Part shown: positions 25,905 to 38,158 of the stretch, piece after piece | How the letters are laid out: each line of letters opens with the position of its first letter | Position numbering within the stretch: the stretch's first letter is position 1 | Assembly (NCBI GenBank): GCA_030068075.1 | Contig: CM057832.1 | Span: 79,268,502 to 79,332,501, forward strand | Length of the DNA stretch: 64,000 bases | Source of the DNA: Paguma larvata | Taxonomy: Eukaryota > Chordata > Mammalia > Carnivora > Viverridae | Direction of reading: 5' to 3' | Program-made: the position numbers and the translations under genes | The notes under the pieces: model-generated | The model's input: the letters and a program-made list of their open reading frames with translations, nothing else | Database searches by the model: none | What the model was told of the DNA's origin: nothing

Positions 25905-26815
25905 GAATTCACATGTCATTAACTGATGTATGGATAAACAAAATGTGATCTATCCATACAGTGAAAAAATATTATTTGGCGATAAAATGAATAAAATACT
26001 GGCAGATGCTGTAGCATAGATGAGCCGTGAAAACAGTATGCTAAGTGAAAGAAACTAAACCAAAAGACTACACATTGTATGATTCCTTCTAAAGAATATC
26101 CACAGAGATAGAAATTAACTTTGTGAGGGCGTGGGGGAGGGGGAGAATGAAGAGAGACTGTTAACAGGTGCAGTGGCCAATATTACCTGTCAGCTTGACT
26201 AGATCATGGGGCACCCAGGCATTTGGCTAAGCATTATTTGAGAGTTGTGTCTGTGTGGGTGTTTCTAGATGAGATCAGCATTGGAATCTGTGGATTCAGT
26301 AAAGCAATTTGTTCTCCCTAATGTAGGTGGGCATCTTCCAATCCACTGAGGGCCTGAATAGAAGAAAAAGGCAGAGGGAGAAAGAATTCAATCCCTTCCT
26401 GCCTGATCGCTTGAGCTGGGACATTCGTCTTATCCTGCTCTTGGTACGGGGTTCTTTAGACTCGGACTGAATTATACCACCAGCTTCCTTAGGTTTTCAG
26501 CTTGCAGACAGCATGTGTGGAACTTCTCAACCTCCATACTGCATTAGCCAATTCCTTTTTAAAAAAACCAATACCTCTCTCCCTCTCTTCTCTCTTTCTG
26601 TATATCCTGGTGTTCCTCTACCTATTGAGAAACGTGACTAATACAATGCATATGGAGTTTCTTTCAGGGGTGATGAAAATGTTCCGAAACTGGTTGTGCT
26701 GATGATCGTATGACCCTATGTATATACAAAAATCACTGAATTGCACCCTTTTAAAGGGTGAATTTTCTGGCATGTGAATTATATCTCAACAAAAGTGTTA
26801 TTTTTAAAAAGTGAG
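25905..26815 (+). mobile_element. L1M 3' fragment split by an LTR-like element
   Basis: 25905-26165 (aactgatgtatggataaacaaa, gtatgctaagtgaaagaaac) and 26650-26815 (ggagtttctttcaggggtgatg, ttttaaagggtgaattttc) are two halves of the same L1M 3' UTR type seen at 18020-18945, where the junction is uninterrupted. The middle belongs to 26166-26648. Confidence 0.7.
26166..26648 (+). mobile_element. LTR-like repeat nested in L1M
   Basis: Ordered words tgtcagcttgactagatcatggg, catttggctaagcattattt, ccaatccactgagggcctgaatag, cttgagctgggacattcg, cctattgagaaacgtgactaataca. They match an old LTR-type family ending in gactaatacag. Its removal makes the L1M continuous. Confidence 0.6.
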
Positions 26816-28994
26816 TAAGTAGGGGTGAGCAGTTGAAAGTTACGAAAACTAGTTAACAGACTATTGCCTCCTAGTTCACACAGGAAATTGAGTCCCTTCT
26901 GTTATCAGAGGTATTGGTAAATGAGTTCTCCACCAAAAAAAAAAAAAATCCCACACAACTTATTTGTGGTATTTGCCAATTTCTGTGTTGTAAATACTCG
27001 CACTATGGCTGACTTCAAGCTATCAAAGTGAGGTCAGTGAATATTGGGTTGGGAAAACATGAGTATAATTAGCTCATGCAAACTTTAAGAGGTGACTCCA
27101 GTTCACCCTGAATCCACTTCTCCCACCCCCCCAAAGCGTGACAGCCGTGCAATTTGGGTAGATCAATCCTACTGCAAGCTCTAGGGGCAGAATCTAACTG
27201 GTCTACGACAATCGCAATAATCTCACTCCACTCTCAATGACAGTGATTGATCCAGTGTTGGGTATGTGTTTTGAGTTTGTCCAAATAAACTAAAGCCCAA
27301 GACTTTTGCTCAATGGTTTGGAGGAAGTAAACACTTTTTCCATCGCTGGACATAAATGAGGAAGCATCTAGCCCAGGTTGCTATTGATAGTGCTCCTACA
27401 ATCAGTTTAGCATGAAACCAACACCATAAAAGGCATATTTGAGAGTCAGTAAAAAGCATGACGACATTGCTGTATCAATTCTTTACTGAAACCTGACTTT
27501 TCAAAAAAGTGTGAACCAATAAATTGCTTTTATTGTCTGACATTACTTGAGTTGGGTTTTGTACAACCTACTAAAAGCATCCTAGCTCATGTGAACCTGA
27601 ATTATACGTAATGTTGGAGCACTGAAGTACTGAATATCAGAGCAAAATAAAAAGGTCAAAATCAAGGAAGCAGGGCAAATATATATTTAGAGTAGGAGTA
27701 AAGGCAAACGATAAATTTGTGACTAAATATATAATCAAGAATTAGAAGAATGCGAATGTGGAACAGGTGAACAGAACAGGACAATAAGAACAAACTGCTG
27801 GGATCCTGGAAGGTATAATTATTATAAGAAAGCAGAGCATGTATGTTTTTCAAAGTTTAATACTAAAGGCACAAAATAGAATAAAACAGCTGCACGAAGA
27901 GCTGCCTTAAAGGACCTTAATATTGACTGCAGCTTAGACCCAAGACCAAACTGAGATGGTAGGAGTCTTAACCAAGCAAGTAATTTAGTGTGCTACTCAA
28001 ATTAAGTATACAGGGGGTAATCATTTCAAAATGGTGAACAGTTTTGCCTTTTCTGTTGAATGCAATTTTGATCTCTGCCCAAGGCGAGATCAAAATTTGT
28101 TTCAGGATAAAATGGCAACCAAAGAACAAAGTAATATCAGCTTCTAACATGCAAAATAGGGTTTTTCAGCAAGATAAGAGCCTTGCACTCCACTCACAAT
28201 CATGAGGACTTCAGAATATCAATGTCCAAGCCTGGAAGACTTCGCATCATAGAGTTCTCCAAATGTATAGAAAAAAATATCTTTTCATTAAGGCTTAACC
28301 AAAGGTTGGAATGAATAGTAGGAAGATAGGGAAGAGTCTGGGGAATTAGAAAACAAGAGAAAAGGGAAAAGCAGGATGGCAGAGAGAACCAAAGTATTTC
28401 CCAATTTTCCCTTTCCCAGGTTTTAATCTGGCAGAGTCCCTCTGACCTGGACAGAGAGAAGTGCATGAGATAAATGAGAGTAATGGTAGAAAGGCATAAG
28501 AGGGGCCCCATCCTTCCTGAGAACTCTTGAAACTGACCATCTCAGACCGTCCTTTCATCTGCCCGGAGGCCGCCACAACCATGCTGGTGGAGCATCATGC
28601 TTATGCAGAGGGAGACTCTGAGTCACTTTTGGCATCCTGTGGGAATCTGCAGAGGGGGTTACTAAAAGGAGCTGCAGAGCTGAACACTGGAGCTGGGGCT
28701 GAATGGGAATCACAGAAGTCTTCTTTAGGGTCCACAGTGGAAACAAGGCTGAGTTATCACAAGCAAGCCATCTGGGCTCTAAGCTAGGCCAGAGAGAAAA
28801 CGAGAAATAGAAAAAGACTGACATTTCGATGTCCACAGACTTTAGCCATCAATGCCGGCAAGGAAAAGAGCGGCCAGGTGGACTAGGGATACCATCCCAG
28901 AGGCCAGAGCAGGCAGACAACAGCGCACTTACTCTCTGGCATCAGGATGCTAAGGCACCTCCCCCTTCTCCATACTCCTGGACATCATCTTAGG

Positions 28995-29551
28995 GAGAGT
29001 CCTGGTTACTGTTACTGTGTAACAAAGAGGTCAACTCATGTAGAACAGTACAAAACAATACCCATTTCCAGAATCTCTGGGTCAGGAATTTGGAAAAGGT
29101 ATAACAAAGACAGCATCTCTCTGCTCCACAACATCCGAGGCCTCAGCAAAGAAGACTGGAAAGCTGGGAGTGACCTGAGGGCTGGGGTTACAAACATCCC
29201 TCACTCCGTTGGTCGTTGATGCTGATTGCCTGCTGGGACCTCAGCTGGGGCTGTTGACTGAAACACCTATGCAGGCCCTCCCCGCATGCCTGCTTGGGCT
29301 TTCAACGCAGTGCCTAGGTTCTGAGGATGGCCATGGCACAGAGAGAACCAGGAGGAAACTGCATTGGTTTTTATCACCTGGCCTCCAAAGTCACATAGCA
29401 TCAATTCAACCATAGTTATGGTTCACCCAGTCCTAAGGGAGGTAATAAGGACTCTGCCTTTCAACGGAAGGAGTGTCCAACTCACACTGTAAGAGCATGT
29501 GGTATGACCAGATGTATTGCAGCCATTTGGGGAGAATAACAATCTGCCACA
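28995..29551 (-). mobile_element. MaLR/ERVL-like LTR, copy A of a three-copy family
   Basis: Plus-strand words gagagaaccaggaggaaactgcat, cctggcctccaaagtcacatagc, ggaaggagtgtccaactcacactg and aacaatctgccac match in order a family also present at 41,045-41,485 and 53,395-53,905. The reverse complement starts TGTGGCAGATTG, consistent with an LTR 5' end. Family name uncertain. Confidence 0.5.
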
Positions 29552-30919
29552 TGGAGAAAAGTAGGATGTGTTGGGGTTCTCAAGACTACCCCTAGATTCA
29601 GTGATTCCTAGGAGGACCCACAGGACTCAACATGTAGTTGTATTCGTGGTTATGATTTACTACAGCAAATGGAAACAAAGCAAAATCAGTGAAGAGAAAA
29701 GGCACGTGGGCCAAAATCCAGAGGAAAACAGGTGCAAACCTCCAAGAGTCCTCTCCCAGTGAGTCACACAGGATGCACTTAATTTCCTCAGCAACGGATT
29801 GTGAAATGCTGTTTACTGGGGAAGCTTATTAGAGCCTCAGTGGCCAAGGTTTTTCTCGGGGGCTGGTCACGGAGGCACTCTTTGCCTTGAAATAGCAGAA
29901 TTCCAGACTCCCAGAAGGAAAGCAGGTGTTCAACAGGAACCATACTGTTTGCACAAACTCTTTAGGTGCAGTGAGCCACTCTCATTAGGGAATTCTAGTC
30001 CCAAAAGTCAAGTATCTAGATGACAGGCAAGGGCCAACCTTGCAAGCAGGCTTTTCAAGATAGAACTGTCTCAGTTCTGCTATGTTAGTTCTTTTCTGCA
30101 TACAAAGCATGGGCGGAGATCTCTGAGAAAGTGAGTTTTTTTTTTAAAGGGAAATCAAACACTTCCTATAGGAACTATTTAAATTATAGACTCAGACTAA
30201 GCTGTAAATGGATTGAAGAGGGCGTGTTTTCCCTCTGGTGGTGGGCTCAGGAAGAAGGCCAGTTATTCGTTGGACACTTTTCCTCCACATATGTGAGTTG
30301 TAGACAGTTGTTATATTTCCACACCCTAACATAATATTTAAATATGTGCATGTTCAACATTTTTTAGTGGGACTGGGAAAAAAATGTTTAGAAATTGCAC
30401 AGAAAAACAGAGGTGCGAACACCACACGTTGTTGGCTGGTTCACTGTTCTGGGGCTACACTGACCCTGAATTCTGACAATGTTTCCTTACGATAGGATCA
30501 TCACCACAGCTTTTTCTGAGCCCTTCAGGTAGATGAGGCGGGGACTGAATGGGTATCGGTGCACAATGGCTTATGCAGAGCCAGACTGGAAGAGACATTT
30601 CGCAGCAGGAATTTAGAGGACTTACCAGGCTAACAGGGGCCAAGGAACCGAAGATGATCCACAGCTTCAAACCTGGATGGCTGGGAGAGTTCTAGAACCA
30701 GTAAAAGGAATACGAAAGACATGGAGATGGGGGGGGGCAGATTTGTTTTAAGGGATAAATGATGAGTCACATTTTAGACATTTTTAATGTGAGATGACAT
30801 CAGTACAAAATCCCTATTTTACAGGTGGTGCTGCAGATAGACGGCCAGGAAAGAAGTCAGTGTCCTGTGCACAGTAGTAATTACTGGCTGGGGAAAAATA
30901 AAGAACAGTTTTGGGACCA

Positions 30920-31170
30920 TGGATGATATTTGGATATAGACTGTGAATTACATAATTACACTGCATCAATTATTCCTAAGGTTGAAAATATTACCATAGC
31001 TATGTGTCTTTGTTCTTCGGAAATACACACAGAACTATTTATAGGTAAAGGGGGCACAGCCTACTCTCAAATAGTAAACAATTGGGGTAAAGGTTATATG
31101 GGAGCTCCTTGTGCCATTCTTGCAACTTTCCTATAAGCTTGTAATTATATAAAATATCTCATCTCACCCC
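30920..31170 (+). mobile_element. L1-type 3' end, uncertain
   Basis: gggagctccttgtgccattcttgcaactttcc, followed by gcttgtaattatataaaa, resembles the 3' terminus of old L1/MER elements. Low certainty. Confidence 0.35.
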
Positions 31171-31500
31171 CAAAAAAGGAATGGTTGGGGAGCCATGGGA
31201 GTGGATGAATTCTCTGAGATTGTATAAACTGAGAAGCACAGAGTTCTGGATCGCAAGTCTCACAGACGTTCACGGTCGGGTCTATAAAGAAGCCATGAAG
31301 GACAGAGAAAGAGGTATGAAGGGCTCCAAGGTCATCGGTTCTGAAGGTAAAGGGAGGTGGAAGAAGGTAGTGGGAGCCAACAGGTGCTCACTTCTGAAGA
31401 AACATCATAGAGCAAGACCTGACAAAATACAACCAATAGTGAGTGCTGTTTCAGAGGAACAGAGAAGGAGTCGAATGAAACATCCTGATCAAAGGTGGAA

Positions 31501-31537
31501 GCGGGCATTGGTGGTACAGTGGTGAGCATGGCAGACT
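31501..31537 (+). pseudogene. Tailless retropseudogene of the 5' half of tRNA-Gly(TCC)
   Basis: From 31505 the sequence reads GCATTGGTGGTACAGTGGTG then AGCATGGCAGACTTCC. It aligns with the 5' half of mammalian tRNA-Gly(TCC) (GCGTTGGTGGTATAGTGGTG then AGCATAGCTGCCTTCC), covering the acceptor 5' strand, the D arm with box A, and the anticodon loop including TCC. The 3' half is absent, there is no A tail, and four extra bases (gcgg) precede the tRNA start. The insert is flanked by an 18-bp direct repeat with one mismatch (tcctgatcaaaggtggaa at 31483-31500, tcctgataaaaggtggaa at 31538-31555), which indicates L1-mediated insertion of a truncated RNA. It is not a functional tRNA gene. The last bases of the tRNA match (TTCC) overlap the right repeat. 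Confidence 0.75.
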
Positions 31538-33734
31538 TCCTGATAAAAGGTGGAAAAGAAAGAGTATCAGAGAAAGATATGCCCAGAGCAGACAGGCCAT
31601 AGAAACAGGAAGCACTAAAGATGCAGCAACAGAATCACTGTGGGGACAATCTGCCTTAAGGTTAAGAAAGCTTTCTTCCTTTTCTTCTCTTTCCCTTCCT
31701 TCTTTTAAACAAATCGTGGAAAGACAGGTCAGGATGTTACAGGAGGGTCCTCTGGGTGAGGGGGCCCCCACTCGACATTCTCTCATTATGAAGGAAACGG
31801 AATATAGCTTTACCACCTAAGTCAATAAAATGTATCAGTATCTTTAAATGATACCTAGCAGGTAGGTATCCTGCTCAGATATCCACCCCCACCTTCATCT
31901 CCACTAACCCTTGGGTCCTATATTCTTACCCTGAACACCACTATCTCCTGAACCTTCTTTAGAAAAAATGACCTTACTGTTTCTAAGTCAGCTGTGTACT
32001 CAGTCTTGACCAAGTTTTGGTTGAACTTAGTCTTATTTGAGTCCATCTTTTTTCTTTAGGATCTTTCATTTTTTATAGCTTAATTTTTCAAGGTCATTTT
32101 CAGTTTGAAGACTGCCTTCTGGAACATGAGTACCTCTGCCTAATTTAATATTATACGATAATTTGAAAGCATAGTCTCAATTCCTTCATCCAGATCATCC
32201 ATAAAAATGCATAATGTGTTATATTTCCTGGCCAAATCAGTCACTGTGAACTAACCTTGTGTCCACCATTACAGATAGCTATTAGCCACCTGGCACTCAT
32301 ACAGCAAAGACCATTGTTCCTTAGCATGCCCGTAAGGATGCTCATTTGGGGTAGTCTATTTACTCTCAAAAAGGCATTTGAGGCGGCAAGTTTATTTATG
32401 TGAATGTCACATTGGATGGAGTGAAAGTAAATATACAGGTAGATTACTGTGATATTTGGTTTCATTATTTTCAATATACATAATGTATAAAATTCCTTAG
32501 CTGTTATATGCACTTGACTGAAGACCTGTCGTCCCCTAATAAGGTTGTCTTCTATATACACATGCAGAGTGATATGAGAGAGAAAGAACAATTTCCATAC
32601 AGTCAAGTCTACTTTATCAACCCTAGGGATTTGTAGAGGCTAGGCCCCCCAGACAGACCCCTTCATCCATTTCCTCACTATTTTAAAAAAGATTTCATTA
32701 CTATTGGATATTTTCTTCTCCTGGTGATTGCATCACAGACACAAGAGTAATTGGTAAATGTAGCTACAACAAACATGTTACTGATTAGATATATTTTTGT
32801 TAAGTATTTAAGAAACATTCACTACCCTTTTTTATTTGATAAAATTTTACAAAAGAAAAATACTTCTAACCAATAGAGGTATGCATCTAGAGGAAAATAG
32901 TCATGGAAGGTACAAGGAAGGTTAGGCTATGATATAAATACCAATATCAACATCATTAAAGAGTCTGGTCATTACAAAGAAAAATATGGAGATCTATATG
33001 GACAATCACTTCACAAAATAAGTTGACTTTAAACAATATTACACAAACTTCAGTAATGGCTAGCATTGAAAACTAAGCAATACCATATTAAACCTTAGCT
33101 ATTAATATATTTTTAATGCACAAATTTTGATTGGTCCTATCATAGGAAAAATAAATACCATTTTTCTTATTCTTCAGTCTACATTATGTGAGGACACCTG
33201 CCACTATCTTATACTTACAATGGTATAGTTAGTTATAAATTTGAGGCCCAGTGTTCTCAACTAAATTATTTTTTTCTTCTTTACAAAAGTCAAATATGTT
33301 CATTGTAGAAGTTAAACGTAATTAAAAGAAAGAAATTAGATCTAAACTCTTATGACTTGACCCAGAAACAAAAGAAGATCATAGTTACTTAGCTTCAAAA
33401 GGCAGTATAATATGAAGGTGCAGTTTTAGAGAACACGGGGTTCTTTCCACTAAAAGGAGATAACACACAAAAAAAATGCTTGAAAATCTGAGTTTCCTGA
33501 GAATTAAGATCACAATTTCTCAACTGTTGGTGATATATGAGATGAGCATGAGTTAAAATATTTATTTCCTAACTTTTAAGTAGACTTGAATTAAATGTTT
33601 GCCAAGATCCTTCGTCAAAAAGATTACTTGGTCATAAATAAATACTTCTAGGATTGTACAGGATCAATGACAGAATCAAATCACCTCAAATACATAAAGA
33701 GTAAAATTTGAGAGCTCAAGAGCTATATCATTCT

Positions 33735-33778
33735 GTCTACATTAGCGGGAGTCTTCTGGAGAAATAGAACCAATAAGA
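33735..33778 (-). mobile_element. End fragment of an LTR-like repeat
   Basis: attagcgggagtcttctggagaaatagaaccaataag is the reverse complement of the gactaatacag-type end of the family at 26166-26648. Only about 40 bp is kept, leading into the GATA tract. Confidence 0.55.
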
Positions 33779-33798
33779 GATAGATAGATGGATAGATG

Positions 33799-33847
<49 letters not shown>

Positions 33848-33852
33848 GTAGG
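33779..33852 (+). repeat. (GATA)n microsatellite
   Basis: About 17 tetranucleotide units with two GATG interruptions near the start, ending in GGTA units. Likely polymorphic. Confidence 0.97.
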
Positions 33853-33924
33853 TAGGAAGGATGTCTACTTATCTACCCATCATATCTATCTCCTATTTCT
33901 TCTATTTCTATATGTAAGGGACAA

Positions 33925-34497
33925 CAAGTGACCCTTGAACAATATAGGTTTGAACTGTGCAGGTCTATTTATACACATATATATTTTTCTTAATGTTTAT
34001 TTACTTCTGAGAGAGAGACACACACAGAGCACAAGCAGAGGAGGGGCAGAGAGAGAGAGAGAGTCACAGAATCCAAAGCAGACTCCAGACTCTGAGCTGT
34101 CAGCACAGAGCCCCATGCAGGGCTTGAACTCACAAATTGTGAGATCATGACCTGAGCTGAAGTTGGATGCTTAACCAATTGAGCCACCCAGGTGCCCCAA
34201 TACACATATTTTTAAAAATAAATATAGTACAGTACTATAAATGCATTTTCTCTTCCTTATGATTTTCTTAATATTTTTTTTCTCTAGCTTACTTTATTGT
34301 AATAATACAGTATATAATACACATAACATACAAAATGTGTGTCAGTCAAGTATTTGTTTATGTTATCAGTAAGGCTTCTGGTCAACAGTAGGCTATTAGT
34401 AGTTAAGTTTTTGGTGAGTCAAAAATTATTTGTGGATTATTGACTGTGTCTGGGGGTGTCAGTGCCCCTAATTCCCACATTATTCAAAGGTCAACTG
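33925..34497 (+). mobile_element. Tigger-type (MER8-like) MITE split by a SINE
   Basis: Terminal inverted ends: left caagtgacccttgaacaata, right tattcaaaggtcaactg. Inside, tctcttccttatgattttctt, agcttactttattgtaata, acagtatataatacacata and ggtcaacagtaggctattag match a non-autonomous TcMar-Tigger element. No transposase frame. The SINE at 33988-34199 sits near its left end. Confidence 0.8.
33988..34199 (-). mobile_element. Carnivore tRNA-Lys SINE
   Basis: Antisense head aattgagccacccaggtgcc. Target duplication atacacatatatattttt (about 33971-33987) against atacacatattttt (34200-34213), with a 4-nt slip in the AT run. Nested in the Tigger-type MITE. Confidence 0.93.
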
Positions 34498-34531
34498 TGT
34501 ATATATATACTGAGAGAGAGAGATCCTTCCT

Positions 34532-34573
34532 TCATTCCTGTCTTCCTTCCTTCCTTCCTTCTTTCCTTCCTCT
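34532..34573 (+). repeat. (TTCC)n microsatellite
   Basis: Imperfect ccttcctt run. Confidence 0.85.
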
Positions 34574-36544
34574 CACCTATTAGCAACTATATATTCCCCC
34601 CAATAAGGCAAATCCTGTTGTATCCCAATGGAGAAGCCGCAGACACCCCATGGAGTTATATGAGCAAATGCCAACAGATCCTAAAGTTGAAACTGGGGTC
34701 TAGGAAATGTGGTCCTTTAATGCTGGCAGAATCCCATAAGACTCAGACCTAGAACCATTTGCCTCTAGGTACAAAATCATGCGTAGACATGTCTATGCAT
34801 ACACATATATGCGTATACATACAGCTTAGCACAAATGTGTAACACGCAATGACATCTTTCGGGCATTGTTTTAGACTGAGGAAGGCCACCATTTCCTTCT
34901 GAATCCAAGTAATAGAGGGCCATTCCTGTGGTTAGATAACAGCAGTATTTTGGAACACCCTAGCATCAATCAAAAAGTAATAGGTACAACCATATGACCC
35001 CTTCCCTCTTCTCCAAATTCACCTTTCACCCCTACCTCACTTGTAGACGAATCTAAAACTCTTTGTCATTTTAATCATTGGTCAACGTAATAAGATAAAC
35101 AAGGATATTCAGCAAATGGCCATTATTCTTTCATCAGTAATATTGAGTTAGAACATTAACAGGACAAAAAAGAGAAAATTAAGTAGTAGATATATTAAGA
35201 TTCAGAGAAAAGAAAGTAGTACTAAAATAAAAGTCATGAAAACACATCATGGAACCTGGAACATTACCTAGTTAAAATACTACACTTCATTCTGGACTAT
35301 AATAAGGCTTAAATGTGATTATTCCATGTGGCCAATTCAATGCCACAACTTTGCACGCTATTATGTTTTTAAAAGAGAACCAGAAAAAGAAAGGGACTAC
35401 ATTCTGAAATGAAATTATGGAAGATCATGGGAGCACAGAATAGAATAGAGATACAAAGGGGGGTTTTAAAAAGAAGTGGGAACCAAAGCTAATTTCCTTC
35501 AGATGCTTCCTACAGAACCCCAAACCTGTTCTAGATTCACTTTCTGTCTCAGCTTTTGGTATTTTCAGCAGATCATTCTTTCCCTTCTCTTCTTTTTAAG
35601 GGCCCTGGTAAGCATCCCTTCCTGGGAAGCAGAAAACTAAAGGCAATTCTAGCCTTTGGGGAGTTTCTTGTATGTGAATGCCCCCAACTGAACAAGACAG
35701 AGCTCTTAATGATGCTATCCACCTCTGACTACTAGCCAAGGTACATTTTGATCTGGGATGATACTCAGAGTATTTATCAATAAATACAGTTAACTCAGAC
35801 TGGGCAAGTCGTACAGGCCCCTGGTAAGTCAAGTGTTAAACTTCCAGAAGGTCCAGGCTAGACCCACTCAACCATGAAGCACAGGAATCCCAGTGCCTAG
35901 AGCCCACAGTACTTTGGGGGGCTCACAAAAATGTTGTAATTTCTTTTAAAATCAGAATTTTCAAGATAAATCTAGTAACAACATGAAAGTACTTAGTGCT
36001 ACTAAATTCTACACTAAACAAGGGTCCAAATAGTAAGTTTTATATTATGTATATTTTATCACAATAAAAAAGAGACACCATTTTGAAAAATTAACTCTAT
36101 TAAATGGTAGAAACTCATAGCTAAACCAGGAAATGTTGCTGGCCGTTTAATATTCATAAACATCTTAGGGTAGAAAGAGATGATGGCTATTACACAAAGT
36201 TTTGTTTAAAATAGGGTACAAGAGTACTTTTCAGAAAAAAAAAAATGTATCGTATGCTTCAGTTTTGTGTAATAACACCCATTGGTACATTGGTAATAAC
36301 TTCAAGAGGGTTAACAAAAACATGGTCATATAACATAATAGATTCATAAATAGGCAAGAAGATAAACAGTATAAGGGGGGAAATATGTGTAATCTTTACA
36401 AAATGACAATGAGAAATATAAAGAAATGTATTTCTTTAATAAGCTTTTAAATCCCCCCCACCAAAAGTGAATATGACCCAACTTGGATTATATATGTCTT
36501 TATGCTAATGCAGTTACACAATATATACTGTTTAAATTTTTTAA

Positions 36545-36876
36545 TGGAAGAAGGAGCCCATGACAGCCGAAGTCCTGAGGGCCCGGGAAAGTCATAACGC
36601 AGTCCTTTGTCCTGAGAGTCTAGGGAAAGGGCCGGAGCTCTTCAGGGGGCAAGGTTCTGGGGAGCTCAAGGTGACAGCACATTTCCAATCAGCACAGAAA
36701 TGTCAATATTTTAACAATGAGATATCTGTACCAGTGCATAATGCCCCAGTGGTAGGACAGGCCAATCCTGCTGTTGTTGGGAATAATGCTAAACAGACGC
36801 AGTCACTTTTCATACCTACTGTGCAACAGGGCAGGGATCCCTCAAAGTCAGTTAGGAATGCATGCCAACTTTAAAA
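36545..36876 (+). other. GC-richer segment with a 104-codon open frame, not recognised
   Basis: Between AT-rich intron DNA and the solo LTR, a segment of clearly higher GC content carries an ATG-started frame at 36560-36874 (begins MTAEVLRARESHNAVL, ends NACQL). The LTR integrated a few bases after the stop. I do not recognise the protein and see no splice signals or poly(A) tail that would settle whether it is a retrocopy piece, an old repeat or chance. It is antisense to CFAP95. Confidence 0.3.
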
Positions 36877-36882
36877 CATAAT
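36877..36882 (+). repeat. Target-site duplication of the solo LTR, left copy
   Basis: cataat immediately before TGCCGGGG; its identical partner is at 38159-38164. Confidence 0.85.
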
Positions 36883-38158
36883 TGCCGGGGACCAAGAAGC
36901 CATGGCCCTGGGACCAATGCCCAGGGTAAAGAATTAAGGCTCAAGGCCCAGGTGACCTGGAGCCTGGACCCCCGCTGGTGGGCAGAGGTGTCCTAAGGCG
37001 AGTATTAGGCCTGAGGCCATAAAAGTTACGGCTTTTGATCTCCTCACTTTGTTTGGCCCTAAGAGGATGGCTGGTTAGCCAGTGACGGGTAAGATCCCTT
37101 GGGGGGGGACAACCTAAGACAGGCACAGTCACAAAAGGGCCATCAGGAGACAAATTCGTGCCAGGCCTATGATAAGAACATTGGGTCTGTAAGAATCCCT
37201 GCACTCAGGGTGATGATAATATTGAAGAAAAGTCCCTGCCAGCAGCAGCTGCAGGGTGAAGTATGAGAGGGTCTTATGGCATCTCCTCCGCTAGCCAATT
37301 AATGCTGTTGGTTTTATTCCTCTTAATAGGTTTGGAATATAGAGCGATAGAATGTTGATCATCATGAAAATAATAAGAAAATCATTTAGGAGGTTTTAGT
37401 TTGCCTCAGGTAATATAGAAATAATTCAAAAATAAAATAAATCTCTAATTGTTCTATTAAACCTAAGAGTGCAGCCCGACCCTCAGAAATGTGGTAATTG
37501 CTGTAGTTTTTGGGTTAAGATATTATTAATGGTCAGTAGATAATAAATAATCTTAGAGCGTAGCTTTAGAGAAAAACATGGTTTTCACACAATCCTCTAA
37601 TTGTAGTTAGAGCCTTTAATTGATATCTGTATACTTTGTTCTTATCCTTCCAACCCATAATATTCACCAGAATGTATTCATTAGTTATCCTTTGACTGCA
37701 GGTGTCCTGTTTTTTACCCTCACATACTAATTGTTTAAACAATCTATATAACCTTGAGAAACTAGGGTTCTTTGAAGTAAAGTTTGTTTTAATCAGTTTC
37801 TTTTATTTTACTAAGAACCTTGAGAAATTGGAGTGTTTTCATCCTGCCAATCTTTGCAGGGTGTGTGCTTGTTGTGTTTAGAAAAAATGCATAAAAACCC
37901 TAAAGAAAAAATAAACTTTTGAGCAGTCCAAATAAGAGGCTGTCTCCGTGTCGTTTGTCTTGTCTTTGTCTTGTCTTTATGTTTTCTGTCTCAGCTCTTA
38001 CATAGGGAACCCTGGACCAGTCCTGATACGAGGCTGACTCCAAGAGACTGACTTTGCGTCATCTCTTGCATCCAGACCAACCCTCACTCAGGTGAAACCC
38101 TGGACCAACCAGAAGCCCTGAAGTAGGAGCTGGCCTCCTCTCAGGGCAGACCCCAGCA
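36883..38158 (+). mobile_element. Solo LTR of a class II (betaretrovirus-like) endogenous retrovirus
   Basis: A 1276-bp unit starts TGCCGGGG and ends CCCCAGCA, an inverted terminal pair with the TG...CA ends of an LTR. It is flanked by the identical 6-bp direct repeat cataat at 36877-36882 and 38159-38164. Six-base duplications are typical of class II (HERV-K/betaretrovirus-type) integrases. A TATA-like ATAAAAA (37891) and AATAAA (37910) lie about 250 bp from the 3' end, followed by a TGTCTTGT-rich stretch. That layout, with a long U3 and a very short R, resembles mouse-mammary-tumour-virus-type LTRs. No internal retroviral genes remain on either side, so it is a recombined solo LTR. Its sense strand is opposite to CFAP95, as is usual for LTRs tolerated in introns. 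I see no long reading frame in U3. Confidence 0.88.
37891..37915 (+). promoter_or_regulatory. LTR core promoter and poly(A) signal
   Basis: ATAAAAA at 37891-37897 is placed as a TATA box and AATAAA at 37910-37915 as the polyadenylation signal. The spacing predicts transcription starting near 37,920 and cleavage shortly after, giving an R region of only some 10-25 nt. This is predicted from position only. Confidence 0.55.

Noticed and set aside
28200..28836. Overlapping frames on both strands, 78 to 103 codons
   Set aside because: Less AT-rich intron DNA with no splice-bounded frame, domain or repeat I can support; overlapping frames on both strands point to chance.
31181..31525. 114-codon plus-strand frame
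   Set aside because: It runs into the tRNA-half insertion and has no recognisable domain; a chance frame in old intron sequence.
33779..33852. Regular short repeats that could suggest a CRISPR-like array
   Set aside because: A GATA microsatellite without unique spacers, in a mammalian genome.
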